64,000 nucleotides of DNA from Ornithinimicrobium flavum (GTDB lineage Bacteria > Actinomycetota > Actinomycetes > Actinomycetales > Dermatophilaceae), in NCBI RefSeq assembly GCF_004526345.1, contig NZ_CP038213.1:3038001-3102000 (forward strand). Direction: 5' to 3'. Position numbers and translations under genes: made by a program. Under the pieces are notes generated by a model. It did not search any database. It saw only the letters and a list, made by a program, of their open reading frames with translations, and had not been told where the DNA came from. Each line of letters begins with the position of its first letter. Position 1 is the stretch's first letter. This document shows positions 1 through 7,904 of this stretch, one piece after another.

Positions 1-176
1 CCGAATGTCGTCTCGGCGCCCAGGATGCGGCCGAAGTCGGCCAGTGCACCGGCGGACAGGGCCACGAACACCACCGGCACCGCCGCAAGCAGCACGAGGT
101 TGAGCGGTCGCCGGGCGTACTCGAGCAGGTAGCGCCAGGTCGCGAGTCCCGTCAGAGTTGCTGTCGGTGTGCTCAT
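1..176 (-). CDS. ABC transporter permease, N-terminal part (runs off window)
   Basis: Only the first 58 or so codons are inside the window; the gene continues beyond position 1. It begins with ATG at 176-174, whose ATGA overlaps the stop of the ABC ATPase upstream, so the two are translationally coupled. The visible protein has a short polar start, then LEYARRPLNLVLLAAVPVVF, an amphipathic-to-hydrophobic stretch that looks like the first membrane helix of an ABC-2-type permease. I infer that it forms the membrane part of the exporter powered by the neighbouring ATPase. The substrate is unknown. The family assignment rests mainly on context because so little of the protein is visible. Confidence 0.6.
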   Translation of the reverse strand, partial: MSTPTATLTGLATWRYLLEYARRPLNLVLLAAVPVVFVALSAGALADFGRILGAETTF

Positions 177-859
177 CGCGGCACCGTCTTACCGTCAACC
201 AGGTCGTAGATGCGGTCGAACCGTTCGACGTCGGTGATGAAGTGGCTGATGATCAACAGGCTGCGACCGGCGTCGCGGCGGTCGCGGGTGAGTTCCCAGA
301 ACCGCTGGTAGGTGTCCCAGTCGAACCCGGCGTAGGGCTCGTCGAGCAGGAGCAGCTCGGGGTCGGGTAGTAGTGCGAGTCCGAGGTTGAGCTTGGCCCG
401 GGTTCCGCCTGACAGTTCCTCGACGCGGGCGGTGCGCCACTCCGCGAACCCCAGGGTTGCGTAGATGTCCTCGCGCGAGGCCTTCATATTAGGTTCGGCC
501 ATCCCATAGGCCCGCCCGAACAACTCGAAGTGCTCGTCGCAGGTCAGACGCTCGTAAAGCACCGGATCTTGGGGGCAGAAGCCCACGAGCCCGGTGTGGA
601 GAACGGTGCCGGCGTCCCGGTCGAGGGCCCCGACCAGGATCTTCATCAGCGTGGACTTGCCCGACCCGTTCTCCCCGACGAGCCCGACCACCTCGCCGCG
701 CCGCAGTCGTAGCTCGGCGCCGTTCAGCACCGGCTTCACGCGCCGGCGGGGCCACCACCCGGTGCGGTACGCCTTGGCGATTCCAGTGGCCTCGAGCACG
801 GCCGCTGGATCCGACATTGACGTGCTGGGGGGCCGGAGGAGTGCACTGGTGGGGGTCAT
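173..859 (-). CDS. ABC transporter ATP-binding protein
   Basis: A 228-residue ATPase subunit of an ABC exporter. The sequence shows Walker A GENGSGKST (about residues 62-70), Q-loop FCPQDP, signature LSGGT (149-153), Walker B LLLLDEP (169-175) and the switch histidine in IISHF (about 206). The start at 859 is chosen because GGGAGG lies about 6 nt upstream; a later ATG at 817 lacks a Shine-Dalgarno sequence. It overlaps the permease gene by ATGA, so both form one minus-strand operon driven from the palindrome-bearing promoter near 914-937. Single-domain ATPases of this form pair with ABC-2 permeases for drug, lipid or peptide export. The substrate cannot be read from the sequence. Confidence 0.9.
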   Translation of the reverse strand: MTPTSALLRPPSTSMSDPAAVLEATGIAKAYRTGWWPRRRVKPVLNGAELRLRRGEVVGLVGENGSGKSTLMKILVGALDRDAGTVLHTGLVGFCPQDPVLYERLTCDEHFELFGRAYGMAEPNMKASREDIYATLGFAEWRTARVEELSGGTRAKLNLGLALLPDPELLLLDEPYAGFDWDTYQRFWELTRDRRDAGRSLLIISHFITDVERFDRIYDLVDGKTVPR

Positions 860-913
860 CGGTTCCTCCCTCTCGGGGTCGACGTCGCCGCCGCCTCAAA
901 CTGACTCACCGCA

Positions 914-937
914 ATAGTACCACCCCACCTGGGGTGG
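914..937 (-). promoter_or_regulatory. Promoter with G/C-tract palindrome upstream of the ABC operon
   Basis: On the minus strand a -10-like TACTAT (919-914) lies about 55 nt before the ATPase start. Directly upstream and abutting it is the inverted repeat CCACCCC-ACCT-GGGGTGG (920-937). A G-tract palindrome embedded in the promoter spacer is the arrangement used by CsoR/RcnR/FrmR-type metal or formaldehyde repressors, so the exporter operon may be controlled by such a protein. No CsoR-family gene is visible in the window, so the regulator is inferred only from operator shape. Confidence 0.45.
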
Positions 938-1086
938 GGGAGCGGGTCCAAGGTCCCATCTCCTTCATCGACCTGCCTTATACAGCGGGTCCTGTCAGTG
1001 GGCTTGGAGCGGGAACTCGAGGTGTGCTGGCCGGGGCAGACCGTGAGGACCTCGCCGGCGACTCCGACGCACACCGGGGGCGTCCT

Positions 1087-1200
1087 GACACGAAGCCACG
1101 TGTCGCCTGCCATGAGCATGGGACCGCTGTAGCCGGTTTTCTGCCAGCTTCATGGGACCACCTGGATTGCCAGTCATGGGACCACCCGGCGCGTCTTGCT
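1087..1200. repeat. Left-end region of a degraded IS21-family element
   Basis: Upstream of the istA fragment the 10-mer CATGGGACCA, or CATGGGACCG, occurs three times in direct orientation at 1117, 1151 and 1175. Repeated transposase-binding boxes of this type are typical of IS21-family ends. A perfect GACACG-N6-CGTGTC inverted repeat at 1087-1104 lies just outside them and may mark the tip. The exact terminus cannot be fixed because the opposite end of the element is gone. The rest of the gene-free stretch 938-1285 shows nothing else recognisable. Confidence 0.6.
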
Positions 1201-1285
1201 GGTGGTCTCCTCGATGGCCCGTTTGATCGCTGTGTCAGCTTCGTCGACGCGGAGGTCACCGGGCGTGGGGTTCAGGGAGGTCAGC

Positions 1286-1702
1286 GTGATTGAGGTCAGA
1301 GAGGTGCTGCGGGGCTGGCTCGACGGAGCAGGCTTGCGGACGGTCGCGGAGCGGGCGGGGGTGGACCGCAAGACCGCCCGCCGTTATGTCCAGGCCGCCC
1401 AGGCCACCGGGCTGGAGCGGTCGGCGGGGCTGGCGGCGGTCGACGACCAGCTGGTCGGCGCGGTCGTGGCGGCGGTGCGTCCGGTCCGCCCGAACGGTCA
1501 CGGCGCCGCCTGGGAAGCACTGCTGGCGCGCGAGGAGCAGATCCGGGCGTGGGTGGCTGGGGATGGCAAGGATCAGAAGCCGCTGTCGGTCGTGAAGATC
1601 GAGGAGCTCCTCGCCCGGCAGGGCTGCGTGGTGCCGTACCGGACGCTGCACCGCTTCGCGACCGAGCGGTGCGGGTACCGGGCCAAGGACACCACCGTCC
1701 TA
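1286..1702 (+). pseudogene. istA: IS21-family transposase IstA, 5' fragment
   Basis: The frame starts at GTG 1286, preceded by AGGGAGG at a 5-nt distance, and encodes VIEVREVLRGWLDGAGLRTV followed by AERAGVDRKTARRYV, the N-terminal HTH of IS21 IstA proteins. About 139 residues match the family up to ERCGYRAKDTTV. There the sequence switches abruptly (about 1702) to unrelated lower-GC DNA, before the catalytic DDE core, and the frame then runs into random sequence to a stop at 1823-1825. No istB helper gene or right end is present. It is a dead remnant, probably truncated when the adjoining cargo was acquired or rearranged. Confidence 0.8.
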
Positions 1703-1826
1703 GGATGGCTTTACGCCATACCGATGCGAAGTTTCGACGGAGACCCCTTCTGGATGCTTCCTGTTTCGACCTGGGCGAACACCGAACTCCGAAGAATGGT
1801 GCGACCGAAGTCCATCGGGACCTAAT

Positions 1827-2378
1827 ATGGTGAGGAGCGTTCCGGGCGGGAACGGACCGAGAAGCACTCCTCTTGCCCAAGCCGCGAACTCACCAGTTGG
1901 CCTAACTCAGGCCACTTTGGCGACAAAAGTCCGAGATGTGATCGTTGTAGTAGTGGCCCCGTTTGTCGTCCCCGCGATTTTGCTCGTTTTCACGCGCCTG
2001 AATCAGGCACCCACGGTTCAAGATGCTTTCTCAATAACTGATTTGGCCTTCGGCTTCGTGGCTGTCTCTATTGCCGGGACGGCCCGTGCTGTCGCTACGA
2101 AGTCTGATGCTTGGATGGCCTTCGCCGTGGGATCGGTAGTAGTCATTTGCCTACAGACCGCAATCGCCATTTCGAGCGACAACATATCTCAAGCCAACCT
2201 GCTGGCGACAACCATCCTGAGTCAGGGCGATTCGGTCGGTGCCGCCAGCGCGGAGATTCAGGGCCTTGCCACCGACTTTGAACAGACGCAGCCGGTACTC
2301 CTGCAATGGGTCATATGTTTGCTTACGCGCATCGGAATCATGATAACTTCGTTCGAACTCATCAGGAGGGAGCAGTGA
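1827..2378 (+). CDS. Four-helix membrane protein, partner of the downstream GTPase
   Basis: Not recognised as a named family. The 183-residue protein has four hydrophobic segments, about residues 36-57 (VIVVVVAPFVVPAILLVF), 68-88, 94-115 and 156-177. Between helices three and four is a roughly 40-residue polar loop. Its last codons overlap the GTPase start (GTGA at 2375-2378), so the two are almost certainly co-translated and may form one membrane complex. Base composition and codon use are visibly less GC-rich than the flanking chromosome, which indicates transfer. ATG 1827 has no strong ribosome site; because the IS21 break lies only about 125 bp upstream, the original promoter and perhaps the true start could have been altered. 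Function unknown. Confidence 0.6.
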   Translation: MVRSVPGGNGPRSTPLAQAANSPVGLTQATLATKVRDVIVVVVAPFVVPAILLVFTRLNQAPTVQDAFSITDLAFGFVAVSIAGTARAVATKSDAWMAFAVGSVVVICLQTAIAISSDNISQANLLATTILSQGDSVGAASAEIQGLATDFEQTQPVLLQWVICLLTRIGIMITSFELIRREQ

Positions 2379-3439
2379 CGCGTAAGTCGCCTGACCCCCG
2401 GAGCGAGCGCCTACTCACGATCACTAGCGTCGCGCTGGCCGTCACATCTCTTGCGGTGGCCGTCCTGGCCGCAACTTCGAACACCTTCGAGGGGTCTGGT
2501 GTTGGGGTTTCTATTCCATGGTGGATGATAGCCGCCGTCCCGGTTGTTTTTGCCTATGCCGGCTTCACAGCCTGGATGCTGACTCATCTGCGTCGCGTAC
2601 GTCACTTCGACTTCCGACTCGCGATCACCGGGCAACCCGGATCTGGAAAGACGGTGTTCGCCAACCTCCTGTACGAACGGTGCATGAACGACCGGAATCC
2701 TTACGTGTCCTTCACTGCAGATTCGCGGAGCGCCATCGCAGTTTACCAAGCAATTCGGGGGATCGATCAAGGCGCGTGGCCGCAGTCTACTGGGCTGGGC
2801 AATGTGATCCAATATGACGGCGAACTTCAGTTCGGCAAAAGAACGGTCGTCGATCTAGAAATAGGCGATACGGCCGGGGAGCACTGGCTGGACCTTGCTA
2901 CCGAAGGAAGTGATGGCGCCCCGGGATTCCTTGAGTATGTGGTTTCTGCGAGAAGCATTGCGCATATTATCTCGATCGAGGACCTCTATGCCGAATCGCA
3001 TGACGCCGCCAGGTCGTATGCAGTGGCCGCTGGCATGAATCACGAAGTCCAGGACTTGCGTCTGGCTGCCCAACTCGCCCGGTCAGTCGAACGGCACAAC
3101 GGCAGGGCGCTGCTCGTTATCTTATCGAAAGTTGACCTGATCATACCCGATCGCTTTTCTGCATCCACGAGCAGTGAGTTGTTTCGGGTCTTCCATTCGA
3201 AGGAATTACCTTCATCCAAGATTCTCCGCGAGATGGACCGCCTTGGAGATCACAGGATTTCAGAGCGATTGACATCCCTCGCGGCGGAGTTGCAGAACTC
3301 CTTCGACTCCGTGGATTTCTGTTTCTCGTCGACCCGTACTCTGCAGGGTGGCCAGTCTGTCTCCACCTCCGAGGTCAGTGAGAATGGTATAGATGTCCTT
3401 GAGTGGATATATGGCTCTTCCCAGTTGCGGTGGGGGTAG
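2375..3439 (+). CDS. Membrane-anchored P-loop GTPase, 3' end replaced by ISL3 insertion
   Basis: Start GTG 2375 is set by AGGAGG at 2364-2369 and by the GTGA overlap with the upstream gene. The N-terminus carries two membrane helices (about residues 13-34 and 48-70). The GTPase core follows: Walker A GQPGSGKT (86-93), a WPQST segment (135-139) in the switch I position, GDTAGE (164-169) as G3, and SKVD (251-254) as G4. This layout resembles TRAFAC-type GTPases of the DO-GTPase2-like clade, which have been predicted to act in bacterial conflict systems; the placement is my inference. An ISL3 element sits at 3413. The reading frame now ends with eight residues encoded by the element's left repeat (GSSQLRWG) instead of the native eleven-residue tail found at 4908-4943. 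All GTPase motifs are upstream of the break, so activity may survive. Confidence 0.7.
   Translation: MTRKSPDPRSERLLTITSVALAVTSLAVAVLAATSNTFEGSGVGVSIPWWMIAAVPVVFAYAGFTAWMLTHLRRVRHFDFRLAITGQPGSGKTVFANLLYERCMNDRNPYVSFTADSRSAIAVYQAIRGIDQGAWPQSTGLGNVIQYDGELQFGKRTVVDLEIGDTAGEHWLDLATEGSDGAPGFLEYVVSARSIAHIISIEDLYAESHDAARSYAVAAGMNHEVQDLRLAAQLARSVERHNGRALLVILSKVDLIIPDRFSASTSSELFRVFHSKELPSSKILREMDRLGDHRISERLTSLAAELQNSFDSVDFCFSSTRTLQGGQSVSTSEVSENGIDVLEWIYGSSQLRWG
3405..3412. repeat. Target-site duplication, left copy (GGATATAT)
   Basis: The octamer GGATATAT immediately precedes the ISL3 left inverted repeat and is repeated exactly at 4900-4907 after the right repeat. An 8-bp duplication is the known ISL3 signature and shows that the insertion is undisturbed. 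Confidence 0.95.
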
Positions 3440-4899
3440 GGGTGTGACGCGCCGGGCGAGGCAGGTGCCGGGCTGAGAAGGGTCGAGGCCCTCAAGATCG
3501 GAGGCGACCAAGCACTCCGAAGACCTCGAGGACCTCGACGATGGACAACCCTACGTCGTGCTGCGCTGCGCTCGGCGCACACAGCGCGTACTGCGACAAC
3601 TGCGACCTGCTGGTGGGCCTGGACGGCTATCACGTCCTGGACGTGGCGCGCGGCCCGGACGGGCTGGTGGTGAGGGTGGAGTCACCGCCGGGTCCGGTCG
3701 GGTGCCCGGACTGCGGAGTGCGCGCGGCCTCGCGAGGTCGGCGCGAGCACCGGTTGGTCGACATCCCGGCGTTCGGGACGCCGGTGCGGCTGGTCTGGGC
3801 GAAGCGGACCTGGGCCTGCCGGGAGGCGTCGTGCCCGAGGCGCTCGTTCACCGAGACCGACGAGACCTTGGCTCCACCACGCTCGACGTGGACGACCAGG
3901 GCGAGGTCCTGGGCGGTCGGGCAGCTGCGCCGTGAGCACGCCACCGTGCACGGCCTGGCCCGCCAGCTGGGCCTGGGGTGGGACACCGTCTGGTCCGGGA
4001 TCGAGCCGATCCTGACGGCCGCAGCAGCCGACGAGACCCGCTTCGCGGGCGTGCAGACCTTAGGCGTGGATGAGCACGTGTGGCACCACGTCTCGACGAA
4101 GGCGCCCGAGGACGGTGGACGCGGACCGAAGGAGCTGACCGGGATGGTGGACCTGACGACCGATGAGAACGGGCAGGTCAGGGCACGTCTGCTGGACCTG
4201 GTACCGGGCCGCTCGAAGAAGGCGTACGCCGACTGGCTCACCGCACGGGGCCACGCCTTCACCGCCAGCGTCAAGGTCGCCACGCTCGACCCGTTCCACG
4301 GGTACAAGGCCGCCATCGACGACGAGTTGGCCGAGGCGACCGCTGTGCTCGACGTCTTCCATGTCGTCGCCCTGGGGACGAAGTGCGTGGACGAGGTCAG
4401 ACGGCGGGTGCAGCAGGCGACCACCGGTCACCGCGGCCGCAAGGGCGACCCGCTGTACGGCATCCAGAACATCCTGCGCGCCGGCGAGGAGAATCTCACC
4501 GACAAGCAGCGCGCCCGGATCGAGCGGGCGTTCGCCGCCAACGAGGCCCACGAGGTGGTCGACCTGACCTGGCAGTGCGCCCAGCAGTTGCGCGCCGCGT
4601 ACAAGCAGACCGAGAAGGCCGAGGGCCGCAAGCTCGCCGAGCGCATCATCGCCTCGTTCCCCTCCTGCCCGATTCCCGAGGTCGCCCGGCTCGGCCGCAC
4701 CCTGCGCAAGTGGAGAGAGGCGTTCCTGGCCTACTTCACCACCGGGGCCACGAATGGCGGGACGGAGGCCATCAATGGACTGGTCGAGCTGCACCGTCGC
4801 CTGGCTCGAGGCTTCAAGAACCGATCCAACTACAGGCTCCGCATGCTCCTCATCGGCGGAGGGCTCAACCTATGACCCCCACCGCAACTGGGAAGAGCC
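3413..4899 (+). mobile_element. Complete ISL3-family insertion sequence (1487 bp)
   Basis: Perfect 25-bp terminal inverted repeats lie at 3413-3437 (starting GGCTCTTCCCAGTTGCGG) and 4875-4899. They are flanked by identical 8-bp duplications GGATATAT. The element carries one transposase gene, 3541-4875, whose stop codon touches the right repeat. Length, single ORF and 8-bp duplication all match ISL3. Because both ends, the duplication and the transposase frame are intact, the insertion is probably recent. It lies inside the last codons of the membrane GTPase gene. Confidence 0.97.
3541..4875 (+). CDS. ISL3-family transposase
   Basis: The 444-residue DDE transposase moves the surrounding ISL3 element. 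The N-terminus contains cysteine pairs (CDNC, CPDC) of the zinc-binding domain, followed by HTH-like sequence around HGLARQLGLGWDTVW. The catalytic triad is visible as the first Asp in LGVDEHVWHH, the second in TLDPFHGYK and the Glu in GGTEAINGLVE. Family members are usually about 400-450 residues, so this one is full length. It starts at ATG 3541 about 100 bp inside the left end and reaches the right inverted repeat. Confidence 0.95.
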   Translation: MDNPTSCCAALGAHSAYCDNCDLLVGLDGYHVLDVARGPDGLVVRVESPPGPVGCPDCGVRAASRGRREHRLVDIPAFGTPVRLVWAKRTWACREASCPRRSFTETDETLAPPRSTWTTRARSWAVGQLRREHATVHGLARQLGLGWDTVWSGIEPILTAAAADETRFAGVQTLGVDEHVWHHVSTKAPEDGGRGPKELTGMVDLTTDENGQVRARLLDLVPGRSKKAYADWLTARGHAFTASVKVATLDPFHGYKAAIDDELAEATAVLDVFHVVALGTKCVDEVRRRVQQATTGHRGRKGDPLYGIQNILRAGEENLTDKQRARIERAFAANEAHEVVDLTWQCAQQLRAAYKQTEKAEGRKLAERIIASFPSCPIPEVARLGRTLRKWREAFLAYFTTGATNGGTEAINGLVELHRRLARGFKNRSNYRLRMLLIGGGLNL

Positions 4900-4907
4900 G
4901 GATATAT
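4900..4907. repeat. Target-site duplication, right copy (GGATATAT)
   Basis: Exact copy of 3405-3412, directly after the ISL3 right inverted repeat. Confidence 0.95.
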
Positions 4908-4943
4908 CGCGTGGCAGTACGAGACGGCCATTCGATTAGGTGA
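4908..4943 (+). pseudogene. Severed C-terminal tail of the membrane GTPase
   Basis: If the ISL3 element and one target duplication are removed, the GTPase frame reads ...LEW-I-Y and continues without a break into RVAVRDGHSIR and a TGA at 4941-4943. The uninterrupted gene would encode about 357 residues. The 33 coding bases here are no longer translated as part of that protein. The following 4944-5161 stretch contains no convincing gene. Confidence 0.85.
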
Positions 4944-5178
4944 TCACTCCAGAGCACGAGCCGCAAGCTTAGCGCGCCGGATCCGCAACGGAGATTGCGA
5001 CCGGGCTGTCGACTTTGATGCTTTGCTGCATTGATACTCGCACCCAAGTTGCAGGCTCTCGTCGGGCCCCCCTTAACCCGGGTCGCGACCCTGCCAGGCC
5101 ATAAGCTATTCGCCGTGTTCGACCGCGACGAGGGCCGCCCCAGGCATCCGGACATCGGCGTTATGTGGGTGATCGTTG

Positions 5179-6462
5179 TCAAGAGGCCTCGGTGGTGTCG
5201 AGGCCGGTGATGAGCTCGTCGTAGATCGCCGCGCGGCGGGTCTGTCCCTTGGCGCAGGCGTCGGCGCGCTGGGCGAGCAGCGCTGGACGGAACACGATGG
5301 TGGTCTGGAAGAAGGTGCAGGACTCGCAGATGCTCTCGTACTCGCAGTCCATGACCTTGGGCCTGGTGCAGTAGCCGTTGCCCAGGAGGCGGTGGTGCTC
5401 GCGGTTGAGGCGGGCCATGTTGGGTCCGAGGTCCTCGGCGGGCAGTTTCGCAGGTGCCGTGTAGAGGGCGTCGACCTTGGCGGCGACGGCGAAGTACTCC
5501 TGGGCGACGGTGCGGTTGGCGATCTTGGCGTAGACCAGGGTCATGTCCAGGGACTTGTGGCCGAGCATCGCGGCGATCGCCTCCAGCGACATGCCTCGGT
5601 TGATGGCCTGGGTGGCCAGGGTGTGCCGCAGCCGGTGCGGGTTGATGTGGCCCAGCCCGGCGGCCGCGCCGGCCTTGTTGATGAACCGGGTGACGGCGTG
5701 CCGGTCGAGCTGGCGGCCGTTCTCGTAGGGGATGAGCAGCTCGTGCCCAGGGGTGACGTGCGCGGCCCGGTAGGCGCCGATGAGCTCGACCAGGTGGGGG
5801 TGCAGGGGCAGGTATCGGTCCTCGTGCAGCTTGCCGACCGGCACGTGGAGCCAGTAGGTGTCACCGATGAGGACGACGGCGTCGGACCTCAGGGAGCAGT
5901 ACTCCCCGACGCGCAGGCCGGTGCGCAGCAGGACCTCCACGGTCAGGCCGATGAGCTGGCGTCTGTCGGCCTGGGCGGCGCGCAGCAGCGCGGAGGCGGA
6001 GGGGTCGTCCAGGGCCTTGGGCAGGGCGTGGTCCTGGACGGGGATGTCGCCGTGGAACATCGGCACCCGGGACGGGGCCTCGGGCCATCCCCACTCGTCG
6101 ATGCGCATGAAGAACATCCGCAGCACCCCGAGCCGCTGGGCGCTGGTGGCCGGGGCCAGGGTCGGTTTGTTCTGTCCCGGGCGGGCCAGCAGCCAGGGTT
6201 TGTAGCCTTCGATCTGGGGACGGCCGATCGCCGCGACCGTGCGCACCTGCGGGTGGCACTGGATCAGGTAGGTCGCGAAGGCCCGCAAGCACTGGTCGGT
6301 GTTGTGCACGCTGCCCGGGCGCAGGATGCAGGCGATCTGCTCGAGGTAGCGGACCATGACGTCGACGATGTCCGGGACGGCCTCGGTCAGCTGCTCCCAG
6401 GTCGCGAACGGGATCGCCGCGTACGGGTTGGGCGGGCGCAGCCGCCGGCGTCCGCGCCTCAT
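5179..6462 (-). CDS. Tyrosine recombinase (second of pair) with C-terminal cysteine motif
   Basis: The 427-residue protein shows the catalytic Arg in LLRTGLRVGEY, the HxxR box in HRLRHTLATQ, and the C-terminal GHKSLDMTLVYAKI with the nucleophilic Tyr. After the catalytic domain is a Cys-rich tail (YCTRP, DCEY, ICESC), possibly zinc-binding, as seen in some transposon-type recombinases. Its ATG overlaps the stop of the first recombinase (ATGA, 6462-6459), so both are made together. It probably acts with its partner on the 13-bp inverted repeats that end just outside the gene (stop 5179, repeat 5162-5174). Confidence 0.9.
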   Translation of the reverse strand: MRRGRRRLRPPNPYAAIPFATWEQLTEAVPDIVDVMVRYLEQIACILRPGSVHNTDQCLRAFATYLIQCHPQVRTVAAIGRPQIEGYKPWLLARPGQNKPTLAPATSAQRLGVLRMFFMRIDEWGWPEAPSRVPMFHGDIPVQDHALPKALDDPSASALLRAAQADRRQLIGLTVEVLLRTGLRVGEYCSLRSDAVVLIGDTYWLHVPVGKLHEDRYLPLHPHLVELIGAYRAAHVTPGHELLIPYENGRQLDRHAVTRFINKAGAAAGLGHINPHRLRHTLATQAINRGMSLEAIAAMLGHKSLDMTLVYAKIANRTVAQEYFAVAAKVDALYTAPAKLPAEDLGPNMARLNREHHRLLGNGYCTRPKVMDCEYESICESCTFFQTTIVFRPALLAQRADACAKGQTRRAAIYDELITGLDTTEAS

Positions 6463-7628
6463 GAGGACCCCCCGGGCAGCGCAGGTCCGGGACGGCCGGA
6501 GATGCTGGTGAAGACCCGGGCCGGGGTCGGTGGTGGTGACAGCGGTGGGTCGATGGCGAAGACCTGCGCATCGATGACCTCCGAGGCGGTGCGGTACTGG
6601 GTGGCGAGCCAGTCCTCGCCCAGGTGCAGGTAGATCCGGGTGGACTCGATCGAGGCGTGCCCGGCCTGTGCCTGCACCGCTTCCAGCGGCATGCCCGCGG
6701 TCCGCAGCCGGGTCAGGCAGGTGTGGCGCAGCTGGTGACAGGTCGCCCGGTCCAGCCCGGCACGGCGCCGGGCGCCCTCGAGGACCTCGTCCAGGCCGTC
6801 CGCGCTCAACGGGTGTCCGCGCCGGGGCCGTTTGAGGCAGACGAAGACGCGGTCGGTGCCGCCGTCGTCCTGGCCCGTGCCGGCCTCGGCGGGCCGTTCG
6901 GTGTTCAGGTAGGCGGCGAGGTGGACGAAGAACGCGGGCGCGATCGGCACGTACCGCTGGTGCCCGCCCTTGCCGTCAGCGACGAACACACGCCGCTCAC
7001 CGGGTCGCAGGTCCTCCAGGCGCAGGCCCAGGACCTCGCAGCGCCGCAGCCCGCCCAGCAGCATCGCCGCGACCATGGCCCGGTCCCGGTGGGTACGCAG
7101 CGCCGCGACCAGCGCGTCGACCTCCGCCGGTGCCAGGATCCGCGGCAGCGTCCGAGGCGCACGCACCAGCGGCACCCCTTGACGGGGGCGGTTGCGTTCG
7201 CGCCGGGTCGGCAGCCCCCGTGGCACCGGGTTGCGGGCCACATCGCCGCGCACGCTCAGGAAGGCGTACAGCCCGCTGATCGTCGACAGGCGCCGCCGGA
7301 CCGTCCGCAAGGACACCCCGCCCGGGGCGGGCGAGCCGTCGAGCCCGACCACCGGCAGCACCGGCCCGATCCTCGGCAGCCTCCTCAGCCCGGCACGCTG
7401 GGCGGTGATGAACGCCAGCACGTCCCGGCTCGTGACCTCCGCGACCGGCTTGTCCACCACGGTGAAGAAGACCTTCAGGTCATAGATCGCGGCGAGCACA
7501 GAGTTCGGCCGCGACCTGGACGCGAGGAAGTCCAGGAAGTCATCCAGCAACGGTTCGTCGAACCTGGCCGCTGGCGACCCCGGCAACCGCTCATCGACCG
7601 GCACGAACCTCAACGACAGAGCTGACAT
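6459..7628 (-). CDS. Tyrosine recombinase (first of pair)
   Basis: The start at 7628 (MSALSLRFVPVDERL) is chosen because GAGGAGG lies 6 nt upstream; an upstream in-frame start at 7694 would run into the terminal repeat. The 389-residue protein has an N-terminal SAM-like core-binding domain, then catalytic Arg in LGGLRRCEVLGL, HxxR in HQLRHTCLTRL, and GHASIESTRIYLHL with the Tyr nucleophile. It overlaps its partner by four bases. Together the two fill the element, so transposition or excision is their likely only role. Confidence 0.9.
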   Translation of the reverse strand: MSALSLRFVPVDERLPGSPAARFDEPLLDDFLDFLASRSRPNSVLAAIYDLKVFFTVVDKPVAEVTSRDVLAFITAQRAGLRRLPRIGPVLPVVGLDGSPAPGGVSLRTVRRRLSTISGLYAFLSVRGDVARNPVPRGLPTRRERNRPRQGVPLVRAPRTLPRILAPAEVDALVAALRTHRDRAMVAAMLLGGLRRCEVLGLRLEDLRPGERRVFVADGKGGHQRYVPIAPAFFVHLAAYLNTERPAEAGTGQDDGGTDRVFVCLKRPRRGHPLSADGLDEVLEGARRRAGLDRATCHQLRHTCLTRLRTAGMPLEAVQAQAGHASIESTRIYLHLGEDWLATQYRTASEVIDAQVFAIDPPLSPPPTPARVFTSISGRPGPALPGGSS

Positions 7629-7904
7629 ACAGCGCCTCCTCAGCGAGACGGACACCTGCAAAGTACAGGCGCCGGTGATCCGAAGATCACCCACATATCA
7701 AGCGGAGTCGTAATGTATCGACCGCCGACTGCGCGCGAGCGCCCCAGCTGCCCGCAGCTTGCCCAGAGCGTGCGGAGCCACGCTGCCCCATTCTGGGCGA
7801 AGTGACGCATCGGGGAGCGATCGCCCGGGGAGTTTCGCTCAACGGCCTACTGGCGGCTGGGCGTGATGAGACGCCCCTCCCAGTCGGGACCTCCGGCTCC
7901 CCAC

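Larger units (their letters stand above)
5162..7697 (-). mobile_element. Two-recombinase element bounded by 13-bp inverted repeats
   Basis: The sequence TATGTGGGTGATC at 5162-5174 recurs as its perfect reverse complement at 7685-7697. Everything between is two overlapping tyrosine recombinase genes on the minus strand with no passenger gene. This compact layout recalls Tn554-type transposition genes and RIT (recombinase in trio) elements, but with only two recombinases. No direct duplication is evident outside the repeats, as expected for tyrosine recombinases. The boundaries are inferred from the repeats alone. Confidence 0.7.

Noticed and set aside
4944..5161. A possible small gene or RNA in the spacer between the ISL3 target site and the recombinase element
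   Set aside because: No open frame with a ribosome site and no convincing long stem-loop with a T-tract was seen.
5176..7625. Long plus-strand frames of 485 and 333 residues over the recombinase pair
   Set aside because: They are rich in Val, Gly, Asp and Arg without any motif, while the opposite strand encodes two complete tyrosine recombinases with catalytic residues.
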